Part shown: one piece after another, positions 1 through 5,600 of the stretch
Numbering within the stretch: the first letter of the stretch is position 1
Layout of the letters: every line of letters begins with the position of its first letter
Origin: Nitrospinaceae bacterium
GTDB taxonomy: Bacteria; Nitrospinota; Nitrospinia; Nitrospinales; VA-1
Direction: 5' to 3'
Assembly: GCA_029261435.1 (NCBI GenBank)
Contig: JAJDBI010000080.1
Location: forward strand, 1 to 5,873
DNA length: 5,873 bases
Notes under the pieces: model-generated
What the model was told of the DNA's origin: nothing
Databases searched by the model: none
The model's input: only the letters and a program-made list of their open reading frames with translations
Translations under genes and position numbers: made by a program

Positions 1-1
1 G

Positions 2-940
2 AAAGCCCTCATTGAAAAGATGGAGAAGAAGGTGGACGGGCTGGATTTCTTCATTGAAGAGGCGAACATAAAAATTGCCAAGGTTACCAAGAAAATCGAC
101 TTCCTCGAGAAAGTGGATCAGAAGCTTGAAGACTTGAAGTCGATGGCCAATACTCTTGAGGAAAAAATCCTCGATATGGCCAAAGAAAAAGCGGCCATCG
201 ATGATCAAGAAAAACGGATGAATAATATTTCTTCTAAATTGAGTATTCAGGAAATTGAATTACGTACTCGATTTAAGGAGGTTCAGGAGGCGAAGGACGA
301 GATTTCCCGAATAGATCAGATTCGTGAGGAGCTGGGACAAATTGCTACCAACTTTGAAGGCAAGATGGAGGAGCTGAATAAGGACTCGGTTCAGGTGGAA
401 AAGACAGACTCGAAGCTTCAGGAGCTTGATAACCTGATGAAGGATTTACGTAACAGGCAGGATGCTCTGGATGAAAAGCAGGAGTTCATGCTTGATGTTG
501 AAAAGAAAATGGATCAGCTCAGCAATATGCTGGAGAGAACAGAAAACCGTATCAGTCAGGTTCATGAAGGCGAAGAAAAAGTTAAGCACACCCAGCAGGC
601 TCTTGGTGAACTAGAAGTGGTTATCAATCGCACCAATGTCGAAAAAGCGAGAATCGATAAAGAGAGAGATAATCTGGATAAAATCAACCTGAACATTGAA
701 AAACTGACTAACATTACCGAAGATGCTGAATCAAAAATTGATCAGCTGAATAGCAAAATTAATATGCTTGGAGAAGTTGAAAAAAGACTGAGCTCCTTGA
801 ACCTGTTGGCGGAAGATGTGAGCGTCAAGGTTCAAAACCTCAAAAAAGAAGAAACTTTATTTGGCAGGGCCGGAGAGCAGATTGCGGAGTTAAAGTTTTT
901 GTTGAGTGAGGTAGAAAGAAAAAGAGAAGACTCGGTTTAA
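2..940 (+). CDS. Long coiled-coil repeat protein, C-terminal part (5' end outside window)
   Basis: The reading frame is open to the left edge: the six codons before the first ATG (position 20) encode KALIEK with no stop, and that ATG lies inside a repeat unit, so it is very unlikely to be the real start. The visible 312 residues are almost entirely charged and helical (Glu, Lys, Asp, Gln, Leu, Ile), with very few Pro, Cys or Trp and no membrane segment or enzymatic motif. The chain divides into tandem units of 31 residues (see the repeat entry), ending in a short tail after a partial last unit. Such proteins are usually structural: filament formers, spacers, or SMC-like or cytoskeletal scaffolds. 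Automatic labels such as 'chromosome segregation ATPase-like' would rest on coiled-coil similarity only; no Walker motif is present in this part. The N-terminal part, which could carry a head or membrane anchor, cannot be seen. The coding call is secure; the function is unknown. Confidence 0.88.
   Translation, partial: KALIEKMEKKVDGLDFFIEEANIKIAKVTKKIDFLEKVDQKLEDLKSMANTLEEKILDMAKEKAAIDDQEKRMNNISSKLSIQEIELRTRFKEVQEAKDEISRIDQIREELGQIATNFEGKMEELNKDSVQVEKTDSKLQELDNLMKDLRNRQDALDEKQEFMLDVEKKMDQLSNMLERTENRISQVHEGEEKVKHTQQALGELEVVINRTNVEKARIDKERDNLDKINLNIEKLTNITEDAESKIDQLNSKINMLGEVEKRLSSLNLLAEDVSVKVQNLKKEETLFGRAGEQIAELKFLLSEVERKREDSV
17..937 (+). repeat. Tandem 31-residue (93-nt) coiled-coil repeats, nine full units plus a partial one
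   Basis: Aligning the protein by its hydrophobic positions gives units starting at nt 17, 110, 203, 308, 401, 494, 587, 680 and 773, with a final 24-residue unit from 866. All full units are exactly 31 residues except the one at 203-307, which has 35. Within a unit, hydrophobic residues recur at positions 6, 9, 12, 16, 20, 23 and 30 (for example V/L/I/M at 6, L/V/I at 9, M/F/I/L/V at 12, V/M/L/I at 23). Position 2 is often hydrophobic, and positions 3-5 are polar (as in VEKK and VEKR). The nucleotide copies have diverged, so this is an old protein-level repeat and not a recent DNA duplication. I derived the unit length by hand from the translation. Confidence 0.75.
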
Positions 941-969
941 TCTGCTTGAACATACAGATCGTATTCAAT

Positions 970-1008
970 AACCTTTTCCAGATAAGGGAAAGGGGTTGTG
1001 ATTTTTTT
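970..1008 (+). terminator. Candidate intrinsic terminator after the coiled-coil gene
   Basis: The arm at 970-979 (AACCTTTTCC) can pair with 987-997 (GGAAAGGGGTT) across a 7-nt loop. This gives about 10 base pairs with one G-U pair and one bulged G. A run of seven T lies at 1002-1008, four nucleotides past the stem. It sits 30 nt after the stop codon and before the next gene, where a terminator would be expected. The bulge and the offset T-run make it imperfect. Confidence 0.5.
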
Positions 1009-1054
1009 AATCGGATGGGCTTTCTGCTCGTCCAGTCTTTTTTACCCATATTAA

Positions 1055-1072
1055 AACTCAATGATCTGAGTT
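1055..1072. promoter_or_regulatory. Short spaced dyad upstream of mtnP
   Basis: AACTCA (1055-1060) and TGAGTT (1067-1072) form perfect 6-bp inverted arms separated by 6 nt, ending 34 nt before the mtnP start codon. It could be an operator half-site pair or a small 5' UTR hairpin. I could not place a convincing -35/-10 pair in 1009-1093, so its relation to transcription is unknown. Six-base arms are short enough to occur by chance in AT-rich DNA. Confidence 0.25.
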
Positions 1073-1106
1073 AAATCCCTTTCAATATTCAGTGGAGTAA
1101 ATTTTC

Positions 1107-1958
1107 ATGGCGGAGAAATTACTAGGTGTGATCGGCGGGAGCGGATTGTACCAAATGAAGGGCCTTGAAGTTATCGAGAAAGTAACTGTGGACACTCCTT
1201 TTGGTTCTCCTTCCGATAGCATTATTATTGGAAAACTGGAAGGTGTTAAATTGGCTTTTCTTCCTCGTCACGGAATAGGGCATGTCATTCCCCCCTCCGA
1301 GATAAATTTCCGGGCAAATATTTATGCGATGAAAAAAATCGGCGTTGAGCGGATTATATCTGTAAGCGCTGTGGGAGGCATGAAGGAAAATATGCCTCCA
1401 GGTCATTTTGTGGTGCCTCATCAATTCATTGATAGAACTTATAAGCGCATAAGCACGTTTTTTTCTGAGGGAATGGTAGGTCATGTCAGCATGGCAGACC
1501 CTGTTTGCCTTGCAACTGCGAGAACGCTCTTTAATGCCGCTCAAAAGGCTGGCGCAGATGCGCACGAAGGAGGAACTTATATATGTATTGAAGGACCTCA
1601 GTTTTCTTCTCGAGCAGAGTCGCTTTTATATCGCCAATGGGGTGTTGATGTTATAGGAATGACCAATGTTACTGAAGCTAAACTGGCTCGTGAAGCTGGA
1701 ATATGTTATTCCACTTTGGCTTTGGTGACTGACTTCGATTGTTGGCATATAGAAGAAGAGCCTGTCACCCTTGAAGCAGTTCTGGCGATCATGCATAAAA
1801 ATGTAGAACAGGCGCAGAAGGTGATAAAAGAATTGATACCCATGTTGGGAAGCATAGAACCTTGTTCCTGTTGTGACGCTGCTAAATTTGCTGTGGTCAC
1901 TGACCCTGAAAAAATTCCGCAGAAGCTGAAAGACGAACTCTCAATTTTATTTGGTTAA
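1107..1958 (+). CDS. mtnP: S-methyl-5'-thioadenosine phosphorylase (MTAP)
   Basis: A cytosolic enzyme that splits 5'-methylthioadenosine with phosphate into adenine and 5-methylthioribose-1-phosphate. It clears the by-product of polyamine synthesis and radical-SAM methylthiolation and feeds methionine/purine salvage. The 283 residues match the usual length of the PNP/MTAP family. Motifs: the phosphate-binding IGGSGLY at 9-15; PRHGIGH at 53-59; IPPSEINFRAN at 61-71; IEGPQFSSRAES at 161-172; IGMTN at 183-187; and VTDFDCWH at 207-214, whose two Asp (209, 211) correspond to the adenine-contacting pair in characterised MTAPs. A Cys cluster CSCC (253-256) near the C-terminus matches the CxC seen in archaeal and bacterial MTAPs. 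The start is supported by GGAG at 1094-1097, 9 nt upstream of the ATG, and by the N-terminal glycine motif beginning within ten residues. It is the first gene of a probable operon. A 5'-methylthioinosine phosphorylase or another purine nucleoside phosphorylase is the main alternative; the DFDCW motif favours an adenine-based substrate. Confidence 0.93.
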   Translation: MAEKLLGVIGGSGLYQMKGLEVIEKVTVDTPFGSPSDSIIIGKLEGVKLAFLPRHGIGHVIPPSEINFRANIYAMKKIGVERIISVSAVGGMKENMPPGHFVVPHQFIDRTYKRISTFFSEGMVGHVSMADPVCLATARTLFNAAQKAGADAHEGGTYICIEGPQFSSRAESLLYRQWGVDVIGMTNVTEAKLAREAGICYSTLALVTDFDCWHIEEEPVTLEAVLAIMHKNVEQAQKVIKELIPMLGSIEPCSCCDAAKFAVVTDPEKIPQKLKDELSILFG

Positions 1959-1964
1959 TATAAT

Positions 1965-3254
1965 ATGAATAGAAATAATTCCAGTCATCTTTTCCCAAGG
2001 GCTAAAAAGGTGATGCCGGGGGGAGTGAATAGTCCGGTCAGAGCTTTTAATGCCGTCGGGGGTGACCCCTTGTTTATCAAGCATGCCAAGGGATCAAGAA
2101 TGACGGATGTCGATAACAATGAGTTTATCGACTATGTCGCATCCTGGGGGCCGCTCATTTTTGGTCATGCGCATCCTGAAATAGTGGCTGCTATAGCTAG
2201 GCAGGCTGAGCTGGGTACCAGTTATGGAGCATCTACGGAGTTGGAGATCCAGTTGGCTGAAAAAGTTGTTGCGGCTGTGCCTTCAATTGAAGTGGTGCGG
2301 ATGGTTAACTCTGGTACTGAAGCCGTGATGAGTGCGTTGCGATTGGCCAGAGGAATTACGGGTCGAGACAAGATTGTGAAGTTCGAGGGATGTTATCACG
2401 GGCATGGGGACAGCCTTTTGGTTAAGGCCGGATCGGGACTTGTATCTCTGGGAATTCCAGAATGTCCTGGTATTGTCTCCAGTCTTGCCGAGAAAACATT
2501 GAACCTTCCCTATAATAATATTGACCAGGTGCGAGAACTTTTTGAAAAAGAAGGCAATGAAATTGCTGCCCTGATTGTGGAGCCCATTGGCGGTAATATG
2601 GGTGTGGTTCCACCAAAACCGGGTTTTCTTGAAGCCTTACGTGAAGTGACTCAAAAAGCCGGGGCACTTTTGATTTTTGATGAAGTCATTACCGGATTTC
2701 GGGTTTCATTAGGAGGCGCACAAAAACTTTTCGGAATCACTCCTGATATCACCTGCATGGGAAAAATAATCGGCGGAGGACTGCCGGTGGGCGCCTATGG
2801 CGGATCGCGCCAAGTGATGGATTATATTTCTCCAATGGGGTCAGTTTATCAGGCGGGTACTCTGTCCGGAAACCCCCTGGCGATGGCCGCCGGAAATGTA
2901 ATGTTGGACTTGCTATCAAAAGACGGGGTTTATGAATCCCTGGAAGAGAAGTCAGCGAAGCTATGCCAAGGGCTGCAGCAAAATGTCGAAGCCCTGGGTG
3001 TTGAAGCACAGTTTACGCGAGTCGGTTCGATGTTCTCCATGTTTTTCACCTCTAGGGAAATCGTCGATTTTGAAACGGTCAAATCCTGCGACACGGATTT
3101 TTTTAAACGTTATTTTAATGGATTATTAGAAGAGGGGGTTTATATTGCACCTTCTCAATTTGAAGCTGGTTTCATGTCTGCGGTTCATACGGATGAGGAA
3201 ATCAATCTAACCATAGAAGCTAGTCGCAAGGCGATGACTGCGGCTCGGGGATAA
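1965..3254 (+). CDS. hemL: Glutamate-1-semialdehyde 2,1-aminomutase
   Basis: A PLP-dependent class III aminotransferase-fold enzyme that converts glutamate-1-semialdehyde to 5-aminolevulinate, the last step of the tRNA-dependent C5 route to haem and other tetrapyrroles. Its length of 429 residues is typical. Motifs in order: LFPRAKKVMPGGVNSPVRAF at the N-terminus (residues 9-28); the SWGP segment (60-63); NSGTEAVMSALRLARG (115-130), which binds cofactor phosphate; CYHGHGDSLLVKAGSG (143-158); FDEVITGFRV (238-247) with the Asp that contacts the PLP ring nitrogen; GKIIGGGLPVGAYGG (266-280), where Lys267 should form the Schiff base; and GTLSGNPLAMAAG (298-310). The ATG at 1965 is required because the conserved PGGVNSPVRAF block follows it at once, although no clear Shine-Dalgarno precedes it. 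It starts 6 nt after the mtnP stop, suggesting translational coupling. The usual partner hemA is not in the window. Confidence 0.97.
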   Translation: MNRNNSSHLFPRAKKVMPGGVNSPVRAFNAVGGDPLFIKHAKGSRMTDVDNNEFIDYVASWGPLIFGHAHPEIVAAIARQAELGTSYGASTELEIQLAEKVVAAVPSIEVVRMVNSGTEAVMSALRLARGITGRDKIVKFEGCYHGHGDSLLVKAGSGLVSLGIPECPGIVSSLAEKTLNLPYNNIDQVRELFEKEGNEIAALIVEPIGGNMGVVPPKPGFLEALREVTQKAGALLIFDEVITGFRVSLGGAQKLFGITPDITCMGKIIGGGLPVGAYGGSRQVMDYISPMGSVYQAGTLSGNPLAMAAGNVMLDLLSKDGVYESLEEKSAKLCQGLQQNVEALGVEAQFTRVGSMFSMFFTSREIVDFETVKSCDTDFFKRYFNGLLEEGVYIAPSQFEAGFMSAVHTDEEINLTIEASRKAMTAARG

Positions 3255-3262
3255 CTGAGATT

Positions 3263-4549
3263 ATGAGTGAAATCATAGAGGTGCAGAGTAGACAAATTTT
3301 GGATTCAAGAGGTAATCCGACGCTGGAAGTGGACGTGACTTTGGAAAGTGGAGCAATGGGTAGAGCATCTGTTCCATCAGGGGCTTCTACGGGTTCCAGA
3401 GAGGCTGTCGAATTACGTGATGGCGACGCCAGAGTTTATTTAGGGAAAGGTGTTTCCAAGGCGGTAAAAAATGTTAACACCAAAATTGCTCTGGAACTTA
3501 TAGGTATTGAAGTCACAGAACAGGTTTTGATAGACCGACTGATGATAGAGATGGATGGTACGGCCAATAAAAGTAAGCTGGGTGCCAATGCCATACTGGG
3601 AGTTTCGCTTGCTGTTGCTCAGGCGGCTGCCAGTGATCTCGACCTGCCTTTGTTTCAGTATGTCGGTGGCACAAATGCTAAAGAACTTCCTGTACCCATG
3701 ATGAACGTGTTGAACGGTGGAGCGCATGCTGATAACAATGTGGATATCCAGGAGTTCATGATAGTGCCTGTTGGTGCCAAGTCTTTTTCGTCAGCCTTGA
3801 GAATGGGTGTTGAAGTTTTTCACCATTTAAAATCGGTTTTGAAAAAAGGAGGCTTCAATACTGCTGTCGGAGATGAGGGTGGTTTTGCTCCTGACTTAAA
3901 GTCGAATGAACAGGCGATTGAGGTTTTAATCAAAGCGGTGAAAAGTGCCGGGTATAAAATCGGGAAAGATATTTTAATTGCCTTGGATGTTGCCGCCAGT
4001 GAACTTTACTCCAACAAAAAATATACTCTCGCGGCAGAGGGAAACAATAAATGGACATCCAGCGAGATGGTGGATTATCTGGCGAGTTTGGCGGGTAAAT
4101 ATCCTGTCATCAGCATTGAAGATGGTCTGGCGGAAAATGACTGGACAGGCTGGGGAAAGTTAACGGACGAAATCGGTGACTCCGTTCAAATTGTTGGTGA
4201 TGACTTGTTTGTCACCAATACGAAGATTCTGGCTAAGGGAATTCAGCAAGGGGTTGGCAACTCTATCCTCATTAAAGTCAATCAGATAGGTACGCTTACA
4301 GAAACATTGGATGCCGTGGAGATGGCCAAAAGAGCTGGATACACTACTGTTATATCGCATCGTTCTGGCGAAACGGAAGATACGAGTATTGCGGATATCT
4401 CTGTAGCTGTGAATGCAGGCCAGGTTAAAACAGGGTCTTTGTGCCGAACTGACCGGACTGCTAAATATAACCAGCTTTTGCGCATTGAGGAAATACTAGG
4501 TGACACCGCGATTTATCGAGGAAGGGATGTTTTTTATAACCTGACCTGA
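3263..4549 (+). CDS. eno: Enolase (phosphopyruvate hydratase)
   Basis: Catalyses the reversible conversion of 2-phosphoglycerate to phosphoenolpyruvate in glycolysis and gluconeogenesis; cytosolic and Mg-dependent. Its 428 residues equal the usual bacterial length, with no gaps. Visible landmarks: ILDSRGNPTLEVDV (12-25); the SVPSGASTGSREAVELRDGD mobile-loop region (37-54-ish) that closes on substrate; NVLNGGAHADNN (148-159); VGDEGGFAP (202-210) with catalytic Glu205; the metal ligands Asp242 (ALDVAASE), Glu286 (SIEDG) and Asp313 (VGDDLFVTN); the signature LIKVNQIGTLTET (336-348) with catalytic base Lys338; SHRSGETED (365-373); Lys389; and the C-terminal AKYNQLLRIEE (400-410). All expected active-site residues are present. 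It begins 8 nt after the hemL stop with only a weak purine stretch upstream (GGGG, 12 nt away). Its position before an FtsB-type gene is a gene order known from many proteobacteria. Confidence 0.98.
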   Translation: MSEIIEVQSRQILDSRGNPTLEVDVTLESGAMGRASVPSGASTGSREAVELRDGDARVYLGKGVSKAVKNVNTKIALELIGIEVTEQVLIDRLMIEMDGTANKSKLGANAILGVSLAVAQAAASDLDLPLFQYVGGTNAKELPVPMMNVLNGGAHADNNVDIQEFMIVPVGAKSFSSALRMGVEVFHHLKSVLKKGGFNTAVGDEGGFAPDLKSNEQAIEVLIKAVKSAGYKIGKDILIALDVAASELYSNKKYTLAAEGNNKWTSSEMVDYLASLAGKYPVISIEDGLAENDWTGWGKLTDEIGDSVQIVGDDLFVTNTKILAKGIQQGVGNSILIKVNQIGTLTETLDAVEMAKRAGYTTVISHRSGETEDTSIADISVAVNAGQVKTGSLCRTDRTAKYNQLLRIEEILGDTAIYRGRDVFYNLT

Positions 4550-4597
4550 TCGTGGCAGTTCTCAATTTCTATCTATAAAAAAAATGCTTTAAATTTT

Positions 4598-4912
4598 ATG
4601 ACTGAAAACTCTCGATATCAGAAAATATTCTTGTTGAGCCTGGGCTTTTTTTTGTTGTTGCTCTTGATGGCGGTTTTTCACGAGAATGGAATTTTAAATG
4701 CTTACCAGTTAGAACAGGAACAACATAAAATAAAATCCGAAAATAAAAATTTGCGGACGAAAAACGAAAAGCTTCGAATGGAAATTAAGGGTTTGAAATC
4801 GGACCCCTACGAAATCGAAAAAATTGCGCGGGAAAAACTGCATCTGGTCAAACCCGGCGATCAGGTTTATCACATTGTTCAAACGCAAAAATCGTTACCT
4901 CTCTACCCATAG
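4598..4912 (+). CDS. ftsB: FtsB/DivIC-family septum formation initiator protein
   Basis: A small bitopic membrane protein of the cell-division machinery. Family members bind FtsL through their coiled coils and, with FtsQ (DivIB), help activate septal peptidoglycan synthesis. The 104 residues show the expected layout: a short cytoplasmic N-terminus, one hydrophobic membrane helix at about residues 10-27 (rich in Phe and Leu), a Lys/Glu-rich coiled coil at about 35-67 (ENKNLRTKNEKLRMEIKGLK), and the family's C-terminal block DPYEIEKIAREKLHLVKPGD (69-88). The gene lies 48 nt after eno, and eno-ftsB adjacency is well known in proteobacteria. No Shine-Dalgarno precedes the ATG at 4598 (the upstream stretch is A/T only), and the start is chosen because it leaves a normal short N-terminus before the membrane helix. 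The family assignment is strong; FtsB rather than another DivIC-like paralogue is inferred from context. Confidence 0.88.
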   Translation: MTENSRYQKIFLLSLGFFLLLLLMAVFHENGILNAYQLEQEQHKIKSENKNLRTKNEKLRMEIKGLKSDPYEIEKIAREKLHLVKPGDQVYHIVQTQKSLPLYP

Positions 4913-4964
4913 TTGTGAACCCTCCCGATTAATTCCTGGTACGTCTCTTTAATTCTGCGTTTCC

Positions 4965-5007
4965 ATAACTCTTTTTAAAGAAAGGGTTATCTCAGCCCCT
5001 CTTTTTT
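4965..5007 (+). terminator. Candidate terminator at the end of the mtnP-hemL-eno-ftsB operon
   Basis: ATAACTCTTTT (4965-4975) pairs with GAAAGGGTTAT (4980-4990) across the tetraloop TAAA, giving an 11-bp stem with two G-U pairs. A run of six T follows at 5002-5007 and a second of five at 5011-5015. The 11-nt gap between the stem and the first T-run is longer than in a classic intrinsic terminator, but the position 52 nt past the last operon gene fits transcription ending here. Confidence 0.5.
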
Positions 5008-5088
5008 GCTTTTTCCATGACACTGTCAAGTGTGAAATTAGGGAATTTTTTCATACAAGGAAATACTGCTAAATTCTTGAATTAATTA

Positions 5089-5116
5089 TTGATATTTTTA
5101 ATTTAAGTGATAAAGT
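5089..5116 (+). promoter_or_regulatory. Candidate sigma70-type promoter for the HU/IHF gene
   Basis: TTGATA (5089-5094, five of six to the -35 consensus) and TAAAGT (5111-5116, four of six to the -10 consensus) are 16 nt apart. A TGA immediately before the -10 (5108-5110) gives the extended -10 pattern TGn. The surroundings are very AT-rich, so chance matches are likely. It is still the best -35/-10 pair I found in the gap, and it would make a leader of about 165 nt. Confidence 0.4.
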
Positions 5117-5225
5117 AATGCCACCGATTCAAATAACAGGTTGTAATTTATTAGCCGTCGATTTACCCAGTTTTTTTACTCAATGTCATTACCTTTGAGA
5201 AACAATTTTTTATGAAGGTGTGTAC

Positions 5226-5258
5226 ATGAAAATTAATATTCGGGTCAAAAATTTTTAA
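5226..5258 (+). other. Possible 10-codon leader ORF upstream of the HU/IHF gene
   Basis: An ATG at 5226 opens a frame encoding MKINIRVKNF and then stops at TAA. AAGGTG at 5214-5219 sits 6 nt before it, a credible ribosome-binding site. It overlaps by ATGA the end of a still shorter frame (MKVCT, 5212-5229). It ends 31 nt before the HU/IHF start. There is no run of one amino acid to suggest attenuation, and such short frames arise easily by chance, so coding status is doubtful. Confidence 0.15.
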
Positions 5259-5279
5259 AAATATAATTAGTTTGTTTTG

Positions 5280-5285
5280 AGGAGG
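5280..5285 (+). promoter_or_regulatory. Full-consensus ribosome-binding site of the HU/IHF gene
   Basis: AGGAGG, within a longer purine run TGAGGAGGGAG, lies 4 nt before the ATG at 5290. It is a complete anti-16S match, far stronger than the sites before hemL, eno and ftsB, and fits the abundance of nucleoid proteins. The tight spacing leaves the ATG at 5290 as the clear start. Confidence 0.8.
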
Positions 5286-5289
5286 GAGT

Positions 5290-5574
5290 ATGACCAAACA
5301 AGATATCATTAATCAGGTCTCATCTCGTGCCAGTTTGTCAAGAGCCAAGGCTGAAGAGGCTGTGGAAACAGTGATTGAGTTGATAAAAGAATCGCTGGGT
5401 CATGGAGAGCCGGTTATCTTACGTCGGTTCGGAACATTCCAGGTTCGTGCAAAAACCAAGCGCGTTGGCAGAAACCCAAAAACGGGTGAAGAAGCTGAAA
5501 TTTCTGCGCGGAAGGTAGTTCGCTTTAAATCTGGAAAGTTTTTCAAGCAAGTGGTGGATGACGGTACGACTTGA
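5290..5574 (+). CDS. HU/IHF-family DNA-binding protein (IHF-alpha-like)
   Basis: A small basic nucleoid-associated protein that works as a dimer, bending and compacting DNA. The 94 residues cover the whole family fold: an N-terminal helical pair (MTKQDIINQV, residues 1-10, then SRAKAEEAVETVIELIKESL, 17-36), the beta-sheet segment GEPVILRRFGTFQVR (39-53), and the DNA-embracing arm with the signature GRNPKTGEE (60-68). Pro63 in the arm is the residue that intercalates between base pairs in HU and IHF. The C-terminal ISARKVVRFKSGKFFKQVV (71-89) closes the fold. The arm sequence and the RNPKTGEE form are closer to IHF-alpha than to typical HU, but one chain cannot tell a homodimer-forming HU from an IHF subunit, so no symbol is given. 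Arg46 replaces the first Gly of the common GFG turn. Tandem stops TGA TAA end the gene, 26 nt from the convergent queA. Confidence 0.95.
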   Translation: MTKQDIINQVSSRASLSRAKAEEAVETVIELIKESLGHGEPVILRRFGTFQVRAKTKRVGRNPKTGEEAEISARKVVRFKSGKFFKQVVDDGTT

Positions 5575-5580
5575 TAATAT

Positions 5581-5590
5581 CTTGGCCAAG
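5581..5590. repeat. Perfect 10-bp palindrome between convergent genes
   Basis: CTTGGCCAAG is fully self-complementary and occupies the middle of the 26-nt gap between the HU/IHF stop and the queA stop. With no loop and no following T-run it is not a standard terminator. It could be a protein-binding site or chance. Confidence 0.35.
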
Positions 5591-5600
5591 GGTCTTACTT

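Larger units (their letters stand above)
4913..5289. other. 377-nt AT-rich intergenic region between ftsB and the HU/IHF gene
   Basis: No gene of normal size fits here. From left to right I see a terminator-like hairpin (4965-4990) with downstream T-runs; a small 5-bp hairpin ACACT/AGTGT (5020-5033, loop GTCA); a plausible promoter (5089-5116); a loose CTCAA/TTGAG dyad (5179-5199); two overlapping micro-ORFs (5212-5229 and 5226-5258); and A/T-tracts around AAAAATTTTT (5247-5256), ending in the strong ribosome-binding site of the next gene. If the promoter is right, the mRNA leader is about 165 nt, long for a small DNA-binding protein gene. I recognise no riboswitch or known RNA family. Confidence 0.6.

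Noticed and set aside
20..22. ATG at position 20 as the start of the coiled-coil protein
   Set aside because: The frame is open to the window edge, there is no ribosome-binding site before it, and the preceding residues fit the end of another 31-residue unit.
946..968. Imperfect hairpin right after the coiled-coil gene stop (TTGA and ATAC pairing with GTAT and TCAA)
   Set aside because: It needs a 2-nt bulge, is AT-rich and has no T-run after it; the hairpin at 970-1008 is the better terminator candidate.
840..1061. Minus-strand frame of 73 codons over the end of the coiled-coil gene and the spacer
   Set aside because: It overlaps the terminator-like hairpin and a secure coding region, has no family resemblance, and its low-complexity Phe/Leu/Lys run simply mirrors T- and A-rich stretches.
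1122..1565. Minus-strand open frame of 147 codons opposite mtnP
   Set aside because: It lies wholly inside the confident mtnP gene on the other strand, and its translation shows no recognisable domain.
1959..1964. Perfect TATAAT directly before the hemL ATG
   Set aside because: It matches a -10 box, but transcripts would start inside the hemL coding region and no -35 element lies 16-18 nt upstream; it is simply the 6-nt spacer.
2422..3009. Two minus-strand frames opposite hemL
   Set aside because: They are antisense shadows of a fully conserved gene, with translations rich in Pro, Arg and His and no family features.
4574..4579. TATAAA between eno and ftsB as a promoter element
   Set aside because: No -35-like sequence lies at proper distance (CGTGGC is the nearest), so an independent ftsB promoter is not supported.
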